Notes under the pieces: generated by a model
What the model was told of the DNA's origin: nothing
Database searches by the model: none
The model's input: the letters and a program-made list of their open reading frames with translations, nothing else
Program-made: the position numbers and the translations under genes
NCBI RefSeq assembly: GCF_003340475.1
Contig: NZ_QBKA01000002.1
Span: forward strand, 629,501-693,500
DNA from: Alteripontixanthobacter maritimus
GTDB taxonomy: Bacteria; Pseudomonadota; Alphaproteobacteria; Sphingomonadales; Sphingomonadaceae
DNA length: 64,000 bases
Direction of reading: 5' to 3'
Shown here: positions 1-7,767 of the stretch, piece after piece
Layout of the letters: each line of letters starts with the position of its first letter
How positions within the stretch are numbered: the stretch's first letter is position 1

Positions 1-45
1 GCGATGGAGGGCTTTCACTTCGGCTGGACCGAAGGGAACCCGTGA
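1..45 (+). CDS. 3' end of an unidentified protein (partial)
   Basis: The first 45 bases read as an open frame ending AMEGFHFGWTEGNP-stop, and its TGA shares one base with the ATG of the next gene (TGATG). This is the pattern of a translationally coupled operon, so I read it as the last 14 codons of an upstream gene cut by the window edge. The peptide is too short to assign. The two downstream genes (methyltransferase, FAD oxidoreductase) often accompany a type III polyketide synthase in sphingomonads, but nothing in these 14 residues proves that. Confidence 0.55.
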   Translation, partial: AMEGFHFGWTEGNP

Positions 46-746
46 TGCTGGCCGAAAGGCTTATCGCCGACGAGTTGATGGACGACCCGTCATTGCCGCC
101 GGAAACCTACGCCGCCGTGCTGGGCGATCTGGCGAAAGTGAACCGCGTTACGATGGCCGCGCGCCCGACGCTGGGCTTTCTGGATCGCGCGATAGGAAAT
201 CGTGACGAGTTCTCCCTGCTCGATGTCGGGTTCGGCGATGGGGATATGCTGCGCACGATTGCGCATTGGGCTAGGAAGCGCGGCAAGCGGGCGCGGTTGG
301 TCGGCATTGATCTGAATGAAAAGAGCTTTGCCGCAGCGCGCCGGTCCACGCCCGACGATCTGGGCATAGATTATCGAACAGGCGACTATGCCGATCTGAC
401 TGGCGAAGGCTTCGACTGCATCGTCTCCAGCCTTGTCGCACATCATATGACCCGCACGCAGCTGGTGCAGTTCCTGCGTTTCATGGATGCGGAGGCGAGA
501 GCGGGCTGGTTCGTCAACGACCTCCACCGACATGCGTTCGCATATATGGGATACCCGCTACTGGCGCGTCTGGCAGGTTGGCACGAGATCGTGCGCCACG
601 ATGGCAGAATGTCGATTGCGCGATCCTACCGTCCTGCGGAATGGGCGCCGCTGCTGGCCGAAGCCGGAGCTAATGACGCCCGGGTTCTTCGAGCGTTTCC
701 TTTTCGCCTATGTGTCGAAAAATTGCGCGCTGGGAAAGTGCGCTGA
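45..746 (+). CDS. Class I SAM-dependent methyltransferase
   Basis: A 233-residue soluble protein with a Rossmann-type SAM-binding core. Motif I is LLDVGFGDGD at about residues 58-67, followed by the acidic strand GIDLNEKS near 88-95 and a post-I region with SSLVAHHM. The family transfers a methyl group to a small molecule; the substrate cannot be read from the sequence. The start is taken at the ATG that overlaps the upstream TGA, although a GTG three bases earlier is in frame. It is followed by an FAD oxidoreductase whose start lies inside this gene, so the two are probably cotranscribed in a secondary-metabolite or lipid-tailoring operon. The operon role is inference. Confidence 0.85.
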   Translation: MLAERLIADELMDDPSLPPETYAAVLGDLAKVNRVTMAARPTLGFLDRAIGNRDEFSLLDVGFGDGDMLRTIAHWARKRGKRARLVGIDLNEKSFAAARRSTPDDLGIDYRTGDYADLTGEGFDCIVSSLVAHHMTRTQLVQFLRFMDAEARAGWFVNDLHRHAFAYMGYPLLARLAGWHEIVRHDGRMSIARSYRPAEWAPLLAEAGANDARVLRAFPFRLCVEKLRAGKVR

Positions 747-1813
747 GCCAGCCGTTGATTTTGGGTGCCGGCCCCGCCGGGTGCGTGGCTGCTATACGGT
801 TGGCGCACGCGGGCGCGAAACCGTTGCTGATCGACCGTGACAAAGTGGTGGGCGACGCGATCTGCGGCGGCTTCCTCAGCTGGCGCAGCGCGGAACAATT
901 GCGCATGGCTGGTTTCGACCTGGCTGGCAGTACGGCGCACCATGTCACGCGCCTCTCCCTCTATGCAGGCCGGTACGAGGCGCATGCCGAGCTTCCCGAA
1001 ACTGGCTTTGGTCTTTCCCGGCACGCGCTCGACACAGCTCTGCGCGAGCGCGCTGTGGAAGCGGGCGCTTCGCTTGAAATCGACCGGATCCGCTTGGTTT
1101 CCACCGGATTTGCACAAGGCGATCGGCAGGACTGGCAGGCCAAGCATATCATGCTCGCCAGCGGCAAACATGATGTTCGCGGCCAATCGCGGCCACGCCA
1201 ATCTGACGATCCGGCGCTCGGCTTGCGGATACGCGTTCCGGGCTCTGCCGGCCTCCACAGACTGATCGACGGGCGTATCGAGCTGCATTTTTTCCAAGGG
1301 GGATATGCAGGAATTGTTCGGCAGGAGAGTGGCAGCGCCAACATCTGCCTGGCGTTACGCAAATCGCTGCTGGTCAAAGGAGGTGGGAAACCTCGCGCCC
1401 TGCTGGATATGCTTGCCGAGACACACCCGCATTTCGGCGCACGCATGGCGTTTGCCGGCCCGGACCTGCCAATCGATACGATTGCTAACGTCCCCTATGG
1501 CTGGATCGCACGCGATACGCCATATGGGTTGTACCGGTTGGGTGACCAAGCCGCAGTTATTCCGTCGCTTGCCGGGGAGGGAATGAGCATCGCCATCGCG
1601 AGCGGGATGTACGCGGCAGACGCGGTGTTGGCGAATATGGATGCGCGAACTTACCAGCGACAGTTTGCCCGTATGGCCCGGCGGCCCGTCGGTGTGGCAA
1701 AGGCGATCTGGCGGATCGCGGAGAGCAAACACGGCGGAACGGCAATTACGCAGCTTGCCAGACTGATACCGCCGACCGCAAATCTGGCAATGCGGGCGAG
1801 CCGTATCGGCTAA
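710..1813 (+). CDS. NAD(P)/FAD-dependent oxidoreductase (geranylgeranyl-reductase-like)
   Basis: A 367-residue flavoprotein. The N-terminal dinucleotide motif is LGAGPAGCVAAIRLA, followed by the acidic end of strand two (LLIDRD), a CGGFLSWRS segment and, near the C terminus, the second FAD motif YRLGDQAAVIPSLAGEGM. This architecture fits group A flavin monooxygenases and geranylgeranyl-reductase-type enzymes that oxidise or reduce polyketide or isoprenoid substrates. The ATG chosen overlaps the methyltransferase by 37 bases. A later non-ATG start just before SQPLILGAG is possible and would shorten the leader by about 11 residues. Its stop overlaps that of convergent ilvE by four bases. Confidence 0.85.
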   Translation: MCRKIARWESALSQPLILGAGPAGCVAAIRLAHAGAKPLLIDRDKVVGDAICGGFLSWRSAEQLRMAGFDLAGSTAHHVTRLSLYAGRYEAHAELPETGFGLSRHALDTALRERAVEAGASLEIDRIRLVSTGFAQGDRQDWQAKHIMLASGKHDVRGQSRPRQSDDPALGLRIRVPGSAGLHRLIDGRIELHFFQGGYAGIVRQESGSANICLALRKSLLVKGGGKPRALLDMLAETHPHFGARMAFAGPDLPIDTIANVPYGWIARDTPYGLYRLGDQAAVIPSLAGEGMSIAIASGMYAADAVLANMDARTYQRQFARMARRPVGVAKAIWRIAESKHGGTAITQLARLIPPTANLAMRASRIG

Positions 1814-2910
1814 TCCAGGCGGACGACCCAGCCATGCGGGTCCGGTTCGGTGCCGCGCTGGATGCCGGTCAGCTTCGCGCGCAATTTTGCGGTCAACTGC
1901 CCGGTGCCGCCTGATCCGATCGAGAAACTGCCATCGCGCCCGGCCACTTCGCCCACGGCCGTGACAACGGCGGCGGTTCCACATGCCATCGTTTCAACCA
2001 GCCTGCCGCTGGTCGCATCATCGCGCCACTGGTCGATGCTGTAAGGTTCCTCGCGCACGGCAAGCCCCTCATCTCGCATCAGGGAGAGCAGGCTGTCGCG
2101 GGTGATCCCGGGCAGGATCGTACCGGTCAATGGCGGAGTAACCACGCTGCCATCGTCGAACGCGAAGAACAGGTTCATGCCGCCCAGCTCCTCCACCCAT
2201 TTGCGCTCGATCGCATCGAGGAACACTACTTGATCGTGGCCTTTGGCGATGGCTTTTGCCTGCGGGACCAGACTGGCAGCATAATTTCCGCCGGTCTTCG
2301 CCGCGCCGGTACCGCCCTGCGCCGCGCGCACATAATCCTGGCTGACCCAGATGCTGACAGCTTTGGCGCCCTTCTTGAAATAACCGCCTACCGGGCTGGC
2401 AATGACGATGAACTTGTATTGCCGCGCGGGGCGGACACCCAAAAACGCCTCGGAAGCGAACATGAAAGGGCGCAAATATAGCGAGCCGCCTTCGACCTGA
2501 GGCATCCAGTTGCGGTCCGTCCGAACCAGTTCCTTCACCGCGTCGAGGAACAGCGCCTCGGGCACTTCGGGCATCGCCATGCGCCGTGCGGATGCGTTGA
2601 AGCGGCGGGCGTTTTGTTCGGGACGGAACAGGGCGGACGTGCCATCGGGATGGCGATAGGCCTTCATGCCTTCGAAGATTTCCTGCGCATAATGCAGCAC
2701 GGCGCAGGCCGGATCGACGGATATGGGCTCGCGCGGGCCGATGGTCGGGTTCTGCCAGCCGCCCTTGTCCGCATCATATTCGGCCATCACCATGTGATCG
2801 GTGAAGCTGGTGCCGAAGCCCGGGTCCTGCAAAATCGCTTCTCGCCGGGTATCGTTCATCGGTGAAGGGTGGGGAATACGGGTAAACTTGGTGTTCGGCG
2901 CATCGGCCAT
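1810..2910 (-). CDS. ilvE: Branched-chain amino acid aminotransferase
   Basis: A 366-residue PLP enzyme of fold type IV that interconverts leucine, isoleucine and valine with their 2-oxo acids using glutamate/2-oxoglutarate. The cofactor lysine is K205 in AAKTGGNYAAS. Other landmarks are ILQDPGFGTSFTDHM near residue 27, AQEIFEGMKAYR near 75, and GGMNLFF followed by PPLTGTILPGITR near 240-265. Length and motifs match the bacterial/eukaryotic group II enzymes rather than the shorter E. coli type. An AGGAG sits eight bases before the ATG. It is transcribed alone, with a structured non-coding stretch upstream, and meets the oxidoreductase tail to tail in a shared CTAA. Confidence 0.96.
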   Translation of the reverse strand: MADAPNTKFTRIPHPSPMNDTRREAILQDPGFGTSFTDHMVMAEYDADKGGWQNPTIGPREPISVDPACAVLHYAQEIFEGMKAYRHPDGTSALFRPEQNARRFNASARRMAMPEVPEALFLDAVKELVRTDRNWMPQVEGGSLYLRPFMFASEAFLGVRPARQYKFIVIASPVGGYFKKGAKAVSIWVSQDYVRAAQGGTGAAKTGGNYAASLVPQAKAIAKGHDQVVFLDAIERKWVEELGGMNLFFAFDDGSVVTPPLTGTILPGITRDSLLSLMRDEGLAVREEPYSIDQWRDDATSGRLVETMACGTAAVVTAVGEVAGRDGSFSIGSGGTGQLTAKLRAKLTGIQRGTEPDPHGWVVRLD

Positions 2911-3050
2911 CGGCAGGGCTCCTTTGCGCCAGCGCGATTAGGGCGGAAGCGGTTTGCGCGCAAGTTCGGTCGCAAATGAAATCAGTTATGCGGGCCGGGC
3001 GACCCTGTAGGTGTTCGGGGCTGTACGGAGTGAAATCGCTCCAGATATGG

Positions 3051-3086
3051 AAAGGGCGGCCCTTGCATATGCAGGTACCGCCCTTT
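3051..3086 (-). terminator. Long hairpin, possible terminator or processing site
   Basis: Nine-base perfect arms AAAGGGCGG and CCGCCCTTT enclose an 18-base loop that itself contains the palindrome TGCATATGCA. On the minus strand it lies downstream of the 18-codon ORF and upstream of ilvE. It has no clear U-tract, so a Rho-independent terminator is only a possibility. Confidence 0.45.
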
Positions 3087-3095
3087 GCATGGTCA

Positions 3096-3112
3096 GCGGC
3101 CAGTGTGGCCGC
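3096..3112. repeat. Short perfect hairpin
   Basis: GCGGCCA and TGGCCGC arms separated by three bases. It sits just downstream of the minus-strand 18-codon ORF and in series with the larger hairpin at 3051-3086, suggesting a structured 3' region of that transcript. Confidence 0.5.
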
Positions 3113-3138
3113 GCCTGAGCCTTAATCGGCGAAAGAAA

Positions 3139-3195
3139 CTACCGATTATACTCCAGGCGGCTCATCACCGACCCCTTTGCTGAACCATGAGACAT
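3139..3195 (-). CDS. 18-residue small ORF with an extreme Shine-Dalgarno
   Basis: The frame reads MSHGSAKGSVMSRLEYNR-stop, a basic peptide with an internal in-frame ATG that would give MSRLEYNR. Support for translation is the ribosome-binding site. AAAGGAGGTGATCC, one base before the ATG, is the full complement of the 3' end of 16S rRNA, far stronger than any other site in the window. Structured sequence lies both upstream (3227-3264) and downstream (3051-3112). I do not recognise the peptide family. It could be a regulatory leader peptide, a small protein, or a ribosome-sequestering RNA. That it is translated is inference. Confidence 0.5.
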   Translation of the reverse strand: MSHGSAKGSVMSRLEYNR

Positions 3196-3209
3196 CGGAT
3201 CACCTCCTT
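3196..3209 (-). promoter_or_regulatory. Full-length anti-16S Shine-Dalgarno
   Basis: On the minus strand this reads AAAGGAGGTGATCC plus the base before the ATG. It can pair along the entire 16S rRNA tail (GGATCACCTCCTTT), which is visible literally on the plus strand. The GGAGG core is seven bases from the ATG of the small ORF. Confidence 0.7.
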
Positions 3210-3226
3210 TCGCGCTTGAAAGCCAA

Positions 3227-3264
3227 AGACCCTGCCGATCATCGGGGGGTCTGGAACCGGCAGG
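3227..3264 (-). promoter_or_regulatory. Leader with two mutually exclusive stems
   Basis: Stem A pairs AGACCC (3227-3232) with GGGTCT (3247-3252), extended inside by CCGA/TCGG. Stem B pairs CCTGCCG (3231-3237) with CGGCAGG (3258-3264). The two share bases 3231-3237 and cannot form together. The element lies about 18 bases upstream of the strong ribosome-binding site at 3196-3209, the geometry of a switchable leader. Confidence 0.4.
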
Positions 3265-3363
3265 AATTGCCTGTTCGTGCCGCATATGTGAATCGTCGGA
3301 GCGTCGTTGGCAAGGGGGATTTGCAATTATCCCCATTTCGCCTGCATGTTTGGTGGTCAGGTG

Positions 3364-3918
3364 TTACCGGCAATCCTCGATGACGCGGGTAACTTCCGGA
3401 TAAGCGGGCACATAGAGCGTATCGCGGCCCTGCGCTCCGATAGCGAACCGGCCCTTGCTGAAAGCCATTGCATCAAGCAGCGGGTCACGCGCGTTCAGGA
3501 ATGCGGCGACGAACGGCCCGCCACCCGCATCGGGCTGGGCGGTCAGCAACCGCTCCGCACTTTCGGTGCGAACGCGGATGGAAATATCCTGGGTCGATCC
3601 ACCAGAACGGACCAGCCGCATCTGCCCGCTACCGCGCAGGCATTCGATACCGAACAGCGCATTTCCGCCCGGCGGTCCGAATGTGGCGCGAGTAAGCGAG
3701 CTGCCGCTGGCATAGCTCCAGTCGCCTGCCGTCAATGGCGCATCCATCCAGTCGGTGGAATTGGGCGCAGCGGCAACCGGCGGCGTGACGACTGGTGCCG
3801 GTATCGGAGCTGGTGCGGCAACGGGCGGTGCGGGTGTCGGCGCCGGTGCTGGCGAAGTGCAGCACGCTAGGGAGAAAAGGGGAAAAAGCAGAAGGGGTTT
3901 TTGAAATCGCATGATCAT
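3364..3918 (-). CDS. Putative lipoprotein, unknown function
   Basis: A protein of 184 residues (182 if the second ATG, at 3912, is used). It starts MIMRFQKPLLLFPLFSLACC, a lipoprotein signal with lipobox SLAC. A low-complexity Pro/Ala linker of about 40 residues follows, the usual spacer of outer-membrane or periplasmic lipoproteins, and then a globular domain of about 120 residues ending EVTRVIEDCR. I recognise no catalytic motif. It is divergent from tlyA with a 46-base gap holding both promoters. A family of similar small sphingomonad lipoproteins exists, but a function is not known to me. Confidence 0.75.
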   Translation of the reverse strand: MIMRFQKPLLLFPLFSLACCTSPAPAPTPAPPVAAPAPIPAPVVTPPVAAAPNSTDWMDAPLTAGDWSYASGSSLTRATFGPPGGNALFGIECLRGSGQMRLVRSGGSTQDISIRVRTESAERLLTAQPDAGGGPFVAAFLNARDPLLDAMAFSKGRFAIGAQGRDTLYVPAYPEVTRVIEDCR

Positions 3919-3964
3919 GTCCGGTGGCCTAATTCTATAACGCAGGCTAACCCGCTTCGGTCCC

Positions 3965-4702
3965 ATGGCCAAGAAACAACGTCTCGACCAGCTGCTCGTC
4001 GCTCGCGGACTTGCCGAAAGCCGGACCCGCGCGCAGGCGCTCGTCATGGCGGGGCTGGTGTTTTCCGGCGAAACGAAGCTGGCGAAGCCAGGTCAGCAAC
4101 TGGCGGACGACGCGATACTGGACGTGCGCGGGCGCGATCACCCATGGGTAGGCCGGGGCGGGATCAAGCTGGCCCATGCATTGAAGACATTCGCGCTGGA
4201 CCCATCCGGCGTCACGGCGATGGATGTCGGGAGTTCGACCGGCGGCTTCACCGACGTGCTTTTGCAAACCGGCGCGAGCCATGTGTTCGCAGTGGATTCC
4301 GGTACCAACCAACTGGCGTGGAAGCTGCGACAGGACCCGCGCGTAACGGTCATGGAACAGACGAGTGCGCGGGTGCTTACTCCCGACATGATCGACCGGC
4401 CTTTCGATTGGGTTGTGTGCGATGCATCCTTCATATCGCTGCGCAAGGTATTGGAAGTACCGCTGCAACTAGCTCAGCCGAGATGCCGTCTGGTCGCGCT
4501 GATTAAACCGCAATTCGAGGTCGGGCGCGAAGAAGTGGGGCGGGGCGGCGTGGTTCGTGATACCGCCTTGCATACCCGGGTATGCGAAGACGTGCAGGCG
4601 TGGTTGGAAGGCGAAGGTTGGACTGTGGACGGCATAGTACCCAGTCCGATTACCGGACCGGAAGGCAACGTGGAATTCCTCGTCAGCGCGCTGCGCAAGT
4701 GA
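3965..4702 (+). CDS. tlyA: TlyA family rRNA (cytidine-2'-O)-methyltransferase / hemolysin A
   Basis: A 245-residue protein with an N-terminal S4 RNA-binding domain (about residues 1-60, RLDQLLVARGLAESRTRAQ) and a FtsJ-like SAM methyltransferase domain. SAM motif I is MDVGSSTGGFTD at 86-97, and the catalytic-type segment IKPQFEVGREE lies near 178. Characterised members 2'-O-methylate cytidines in 16S and/or 23S rRNA; the hemolysin name is historical. The length fits the bacterial family. A possible weak ribosome-binding site precedes the ATG. It stands alone between a divergent lipoprotein gene and tspO. Confidence 0.93.
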   Translation: MAKKQRLDQLLVARGLAESRTRAQALVMAGLVFSGETKLAKPGQQLADDAILDVRGRDHPWVGRGGIKLAHALKTFALDPSGVTAMDVGSSTGGFTDVLLQTGASHVFAVDSGTNQLAWKLRQDPRVTVMEQTSARVLTPDMIDRPFDWVVCDASFISLRKVLEVPLQLAQPRCRLVALIKPQFEVGREEVGRGGVVRDTALHTRVCEDVQAWLEGEGWTVDGIVPSPITGPEGNVEFLVSALRK

Positions 4703-4865
4703 CGGCGACGTCCTTCGTAACACTCCCATGGTGGGACGGTCTGCGGGCCGTGATCTCCCCGACATTGCCAGTGCGCGCTGCTGCGGCCATGAAGCGCAGC
4801 CACAGTTCGCAGGCGAATCGCAAAAGTTGGCGGCGGACTTATTAGAATTACAGGCCGGAGACAGC

Positions 4866-5420
4866 ATGAACCTTCTTGCCAGCCGCGCGCAATTACGGGC
4901 CAGCTTCCTGCGCTGGGCGCTGTTTACCGTGCCTGCATGTGTATTACTGGGATTCCTGTCCGGCCAGTTCTCCGGCAGCGGGGCGGACGATTATTGGTTT
5001 GCCGAATTGACCAAGCCCGGCATTTTTCCCCCGCCGATGTGGTTCGGCATCGTGTGGACCGTGCTTTACGTGTTGATGGGAGTGGCTCTGGCGCTGGTCT
5101 GCGCGGCATGGGGTGCACGGGGGCGGGGCATTGCGATTGCCCTGTTCGCCCTGCAGTTCTGCGTCAATCTTGCATGGTCGCCGGTGTTCTTTGCATTGCA
5201 TGAAATACGCGCCGCTCTGGTGGTGATCGGCATTCTGGATGTGCTGGTGATCGCCACGATCTTCGCCTTCTGGAAGGTCCGCAAGACGGCGGCAATGCTG
5301 CTGCTTCCCTATCTTGTGTGGATATTGTTCGCGACCTTGCTGAATTACCAGTTCCTGGTGCTAAACCCGGATGCCGATGGCGTGGAACCCAGCAATGCGG
5401 TCCAGCGGATCGAACTGTAA
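4866..5420 (+). CDS. tspO: TspO/MBR family tryptophan-rich sensory protein
   Basis: A 184-residue integral membrane protein with five predicted helices and the family landmarks WFAELTKPGIFPPPMWFGIV near residues 41-60, LQFCVNLAWSPVFF near 99-112 and a C-terminal LLPYLVWILFATLLNY. The family binds porphyrins and cholesterol-like ligands and modulates tetrapyrrole and stress responses in alphaproteobacteria. The start is set at the ATG before NLLASRAQL because the upstream in-frame extension is polar and unlike the family. It is slightly longer at the N terminus than the usual 160 residues. About 160 bases of upstream sequence separate it from tlyA, so it probably has its own promoter. Confidence 0.92.
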   Translation: MNLLASRAQLRASFLRWALFTVPACVLLGFLSGQFSGSGADDYWFAELTKPGIFPPPMWFGIVWTVLYVLMGVALALVCAAWGARGRGIAIALFALQFCVNLAWSPVFFALHEIRAALVVIGILDVLVIATIFAFWKVRKTAAMLLLPYLVWILFATLLNYQFLVLNPDADGVEPSNAVQRIEL

Positions 5421-5461
5421 ACGCGCTTGCACTCGGCCGCGGGGCATCCCAGATAAGCGCC

Positions 5462-5713
5462 ATGCAGAGCCAGAACCCCATGATCGCCGACTTCGTCAAA
5501 CTCGCCAACAGCGCAGCGGGCACCTTCGCCGGCATGACGCGGGAAGCCCGTGAAAGCGCGCGCGAGCGCCTGAAAGAGGCGATGGGCGGCATGGACTTCG
5601 TCAGCCGCGAAGAATTCGATGCGGTAAAAGCCATGGCAGCCAAGGCGCGCGACGAAAACGATGCGCTGGCCGAACGCATTGCCGCGCTGGAAGCCAAACA
5701 CGCCAAAAGCTGA
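5462..5713 (+). CDS. ubiK: UbiK-like accessory factor (BMFP domain)
   Basis: An 83-residue protein beginning MQSQNPMIADFVKLANSAAG and ending in a heptad-rich coiled coil (EFDAVKAMAAKARDENDALA and on). This is the two-part architecture of the BMFP/UbiK family: an amphipathic membrane-active N terminus and a trimerising coiled coil. In Enterobacteria UbiK assists the aerobic ubiquinone-hydroxylase complex. In alphaproteobacteria the role is assumed. It follows tspO by 41 bases in the same direction. The gene symbol rests on family resemblance only. Confidence 0.8.
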   Translation: MQSQNPMIADFVKLANSAAGTFAGMTREARESARERLKEAMGGMDFVSREEFDAVKAMAAKARDENDALAERIAALEAKHAKS

Positions 5714-5784
5714 GGCGTCCAAGCCATACACCGCAGTCGCGGCCGGGTATTAAACAAAGTCAAAACCGGAACGGGTAATATTCT

Positions 5785-5798
5785 CTACCTGTTGGTAG
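5785..5798 (+). promoter_or_regulatory. Hairpin occluding a ribosome-binding site
   Basis: CTACC and GGTAG arms with a TGTT loop end three bases before the ATG of the following small gene, so the 3' arm covers the likely Shine-Dalgarno GGTAGG. A TAATAT box lies at 5776-5781 just upstream. This looks like local translational control, though five base pairs is short. Confidence 0.4.
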
Positions 5799-5801
5799 GC
5801 T

Positions 5802-6044
5802 ATGTTCACCCAGCTAAATCCATCGCTACCAGTTCATGTCCTGGGTAAGGGTGACGGGCTGGCGCTGGCGGTTATCGATTACGGTCCGGAGCACAACATA
5901 CTGTGGGTCACGGCGATCGATGCGACCGGCGAAATCTGGTGCGCACCCAACCCACAAGTTCGGATGCAGAAGAACTGGAGCATGGGGCGGCCGCAATCTC
6001 TCGCTGTCGATGCGTCCAAACGAGCGGACGCCAAGCAGGACTGA
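5802..6044 (+). CDS. Small conserved protein of unknown function
   Basis: An 80-residue soluble protein starting MFTQLNPSLPVHVLGKGDGL, with central segments AVIDYGPEHNILWVTAID and GEIWCAPNPQVRMQKNWSMG. I recall near-identical small proteins across Sphingomonadales, always hypothetical. The repeated beta-strand pattern and the aromatic W/C pair suggest a compact all-beta fold. It has no signal peptide and no catalytic signature. It sits alone between the UbiK-like gene and recO, preceded by a hairpin over its ribosome-binding site. The function is unknown. Confidence 0.8.
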   Translation: MFTQLNPSLPVHVLGKGDGLALAVIDYGPEHNILWVTAIDATGEIWCAPNPQVRMQKNWSMGRPQSLAVDASKRADAKQD

Positions 6045-6103
6045 GGTAACCCGGCGCATCGCATACACTTGCCTATGCCGCACCGCCGCGCCACATCACT
6101 GAC

Positions 6104-6706
6104 ATGCACCTGCGCGCCCCCGCCATAATCCTGTCCGCGCGGTCGCATGGTGAAACCGCCGTGATTGCGCGCATGCTGACCGAGGAAGCCGGACTGGTTG
6201 CAGCCTATATTGCGGGCGGGCGGGGGCGAAACCTGCGTCCGGTTGTCATTCCAGGCAATCTGGTAGCCGCCGATATTCGCGCCAAATCCGACAGCCAATT
6301 ACCCTTCGCACGGCTGGAGCTGGTGACGAGCCGCGCGCCGTGGCTGGCCGAACCGCTGCCCGCGGCAGCTATCGGTTGGGCTACCGCGTTGACGGCGACC
6401 GCACTCCCGGAACGCAATCCTTATGCGTCACTCTGGTCGGCGCTCGATGCGCTATTGACTGCGGTTTGCCACAGCGCATCCGCGCGGGACTGGGTGCGGG
6501 CGCTGGTTTCCTATGAGGCGCTGCTGCTGCGCGAAATGGGCTATGGCGGCGCGATGCCACCTGCCGAAGCACCGCTTGATACGCTGCTGGAATTGCTTGC
6601 CCGAAATGCGCCCTTGCTGGAACGCTACATCCTTGCCGGGCAGCGGGGCGATGTTATGGCCGCTCGCGCGCTGCTGTCGGCGCGGTTGGAACGGATGCAG
6701 GCATGA
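6104..6706 (+). CDS. recO: DNA repair protein RecO
   Basis: A 200-residue protein with the N-terminal OB-fold start [20 protein letters not shown] and [13 protein letters not shown], then the helical segment [13 protein letters not shown]. RecO anneals complementary strands and, with RecR, loads RecA on SSB-coated gaps in the RecFOR pathway. It is shorter than the common 230-250 residues and shows no zinc-binding cysteine cluster in the C-terminal half. Shorter forms like this occur in related alphaproteobacteria. Its stop overlaps the leuB start by four bases (ATGA). recF lies elsewhere in the same window. Confidence 0.9.
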   Translation: MHLRAPAIILSARSHGETAVIARMLTEEAGLVAAYIAGGRGRNLRPVVIPGNLVAADIRAKSDSQLPFARLELVTSRAPWLAEPLPAAAIGWATALTATALPERNPYASLWSALDALLTAVCHSASARDWVRALVSYEALLLREMGYGGAMPPAEAPLDTLLELLARNAPLLERYILAGQRGDVMAARALLSARLERMQA

Positions 6707-7761
6707 AGATCGCGGTACTGGCAGGCGATGGCATCGGCCCGGAAGTAACCGCGCAGGCGATGCGTGTGCTGGACGCGCTGCGGTTGCCCGAATTGACCGT
6801 GTTCGAAGGCGACGTAGGCGGTATCGCATACCAGCGCCATGGCCATCCGCTGCCGCCCGAAACGCTTACCATGGCGCGCGAGGCGGATGCGGTCCTGTTC
6901 GGCGCGGTCGGCGATCCGGCCTGCGACAATCTGGAACGGCATTTGCGCCCCGAACAGGCAATTCTCGGGCTGCGTAGCGAACTCGGACTGTTCGCCAATT
7001 TGCGCCCAGCTTGCGCCATGCCCGGACTGGAAGGTTTGTCCGCATTGCGGCCCGAAATCGCCAGCAAGATCGATCTGCTGATCGTGCGTGAATTGAACGG
7101 CGATGTGTATTTCGGTGACAAGGGCACACGCACGCAGGCGGACGGTACCCGTGAGGGTTGGGATATGATGAGCTATGACGAGGCGGAGGTCCGCCGCATC
7201 GCTCATGTGGCGTTCCGTGCCGCGCAGGGCCGCAACGGGCGGCTGTGCAGTGTGGACAAGGCCAATGTGCTGGAGACCAGCCAGTTGTGGCGCGACGTGA
7301 TGATCGAGGCTGCGGCGGACTACCCCGGTGTCGATCTTAGCCATATGTATGTCGATAACGCGGCCATGCAGCTGGTTCGCGCGCCCGGACAATTCGATGT
7401 GATCGTTACCGGCAATCTGTTCGGCGATATTCTGTCCGATCAGGCGAGTATGTGTGTCGGCTCCATCGGCCTGCTCGCCAGTGCCGCCCTGGGCGAGCGA
7501 CAGACGCAATATGGCACGTTCGGCCTCTACGAACCCATTCACGGCAGCGCGCCCGACATCGCCGGGCAGGGTAACGCCAACCCCATGGCCACCATCCTGT
7601 CGGCAGCAATGATGTTACGTCACAGCTTTGGCCGCGAGGATGATGCGGCGCGAATCGAAGCTGCGATAACCGCGGCGCTGGACCATGGCGTCCGCGGGTT
7701 CGATCTAGGAGGTTCGGCCGGGACGGTGGATATTGGCGACGCCGTACTCGCGCGGCTGTAG
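6703..7761 (+). CDS. leuB: 3-isopropylmalate dehydrogenase
   Basis: A 352-residue member of the isocitrate/isopropylmalate dehydrogenase family. It carries out NAD-dependent oxidative decarboxylation of 3-isopropylmalate in leucine synthesis. Landmarks are the N-terminal [20 protein letters not shown], the substrate segment [13 protein letters not shown] near 128-140, the metal-binding [13 protein letters not shown] near 239-251 and the cofactor segment [18 protein letters not shown] near 277-294. It overlaps recO by four bases, so the two are probably translated from one message. leuC and leuD are not adjacent. Confidence 0.96.
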   Translation: MKIAVLAGDGIGPEVTAQAMRVLDALRLPELTVFEGDVGGIAYQRHGHPLPPETLTMAREADAVLFGAVGDPACDNLERHLRPEQAILGLRSELGLFANLRPACAMPGLEGLSALRPEIASKIDLLIVRELNGDVYFGDKGTRTQADGTREGWDMMSYDEAEVRRIAHVAFRAAQGRNGRLCSVDKANVLETSQLWRDVMIEAAADYPGVDLSHMYVDNAAMQLVRAPGQFDVIVTGNLFGDILSDQASMCVGSIGLLASAALGERQTQYGTFGLYEPIHGSAPDIAGQGNANPMATILSAAMMLRHSFGREDDAARIEAAITAALDHGVRGFDLGGSAGTVDIGDAVLARL

Positions 7762-7767
7762 AACCAG

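Larger units (their letters stand above)
2911..3138. other. Structured gap between ilvE and the 18-codon ORF
   Basis: No protein-coding signal was found on either strand. The stretch holds two strong inverted repeats (3051-3086 and 3096-3112) and the presumed ilvE promoter and leader. I see no riboswitch consensus that I can name. Confidence 0.5.

Noticed and set aside
3195-3209. GGATCACCTCCTTT, identical to the 3' end of 16S rRNA
   Set aside because: No other rRNA sequence surrounds it. On the minus strand it is a complete Shine-Dalgarno in front of an ATG, which explains the match.
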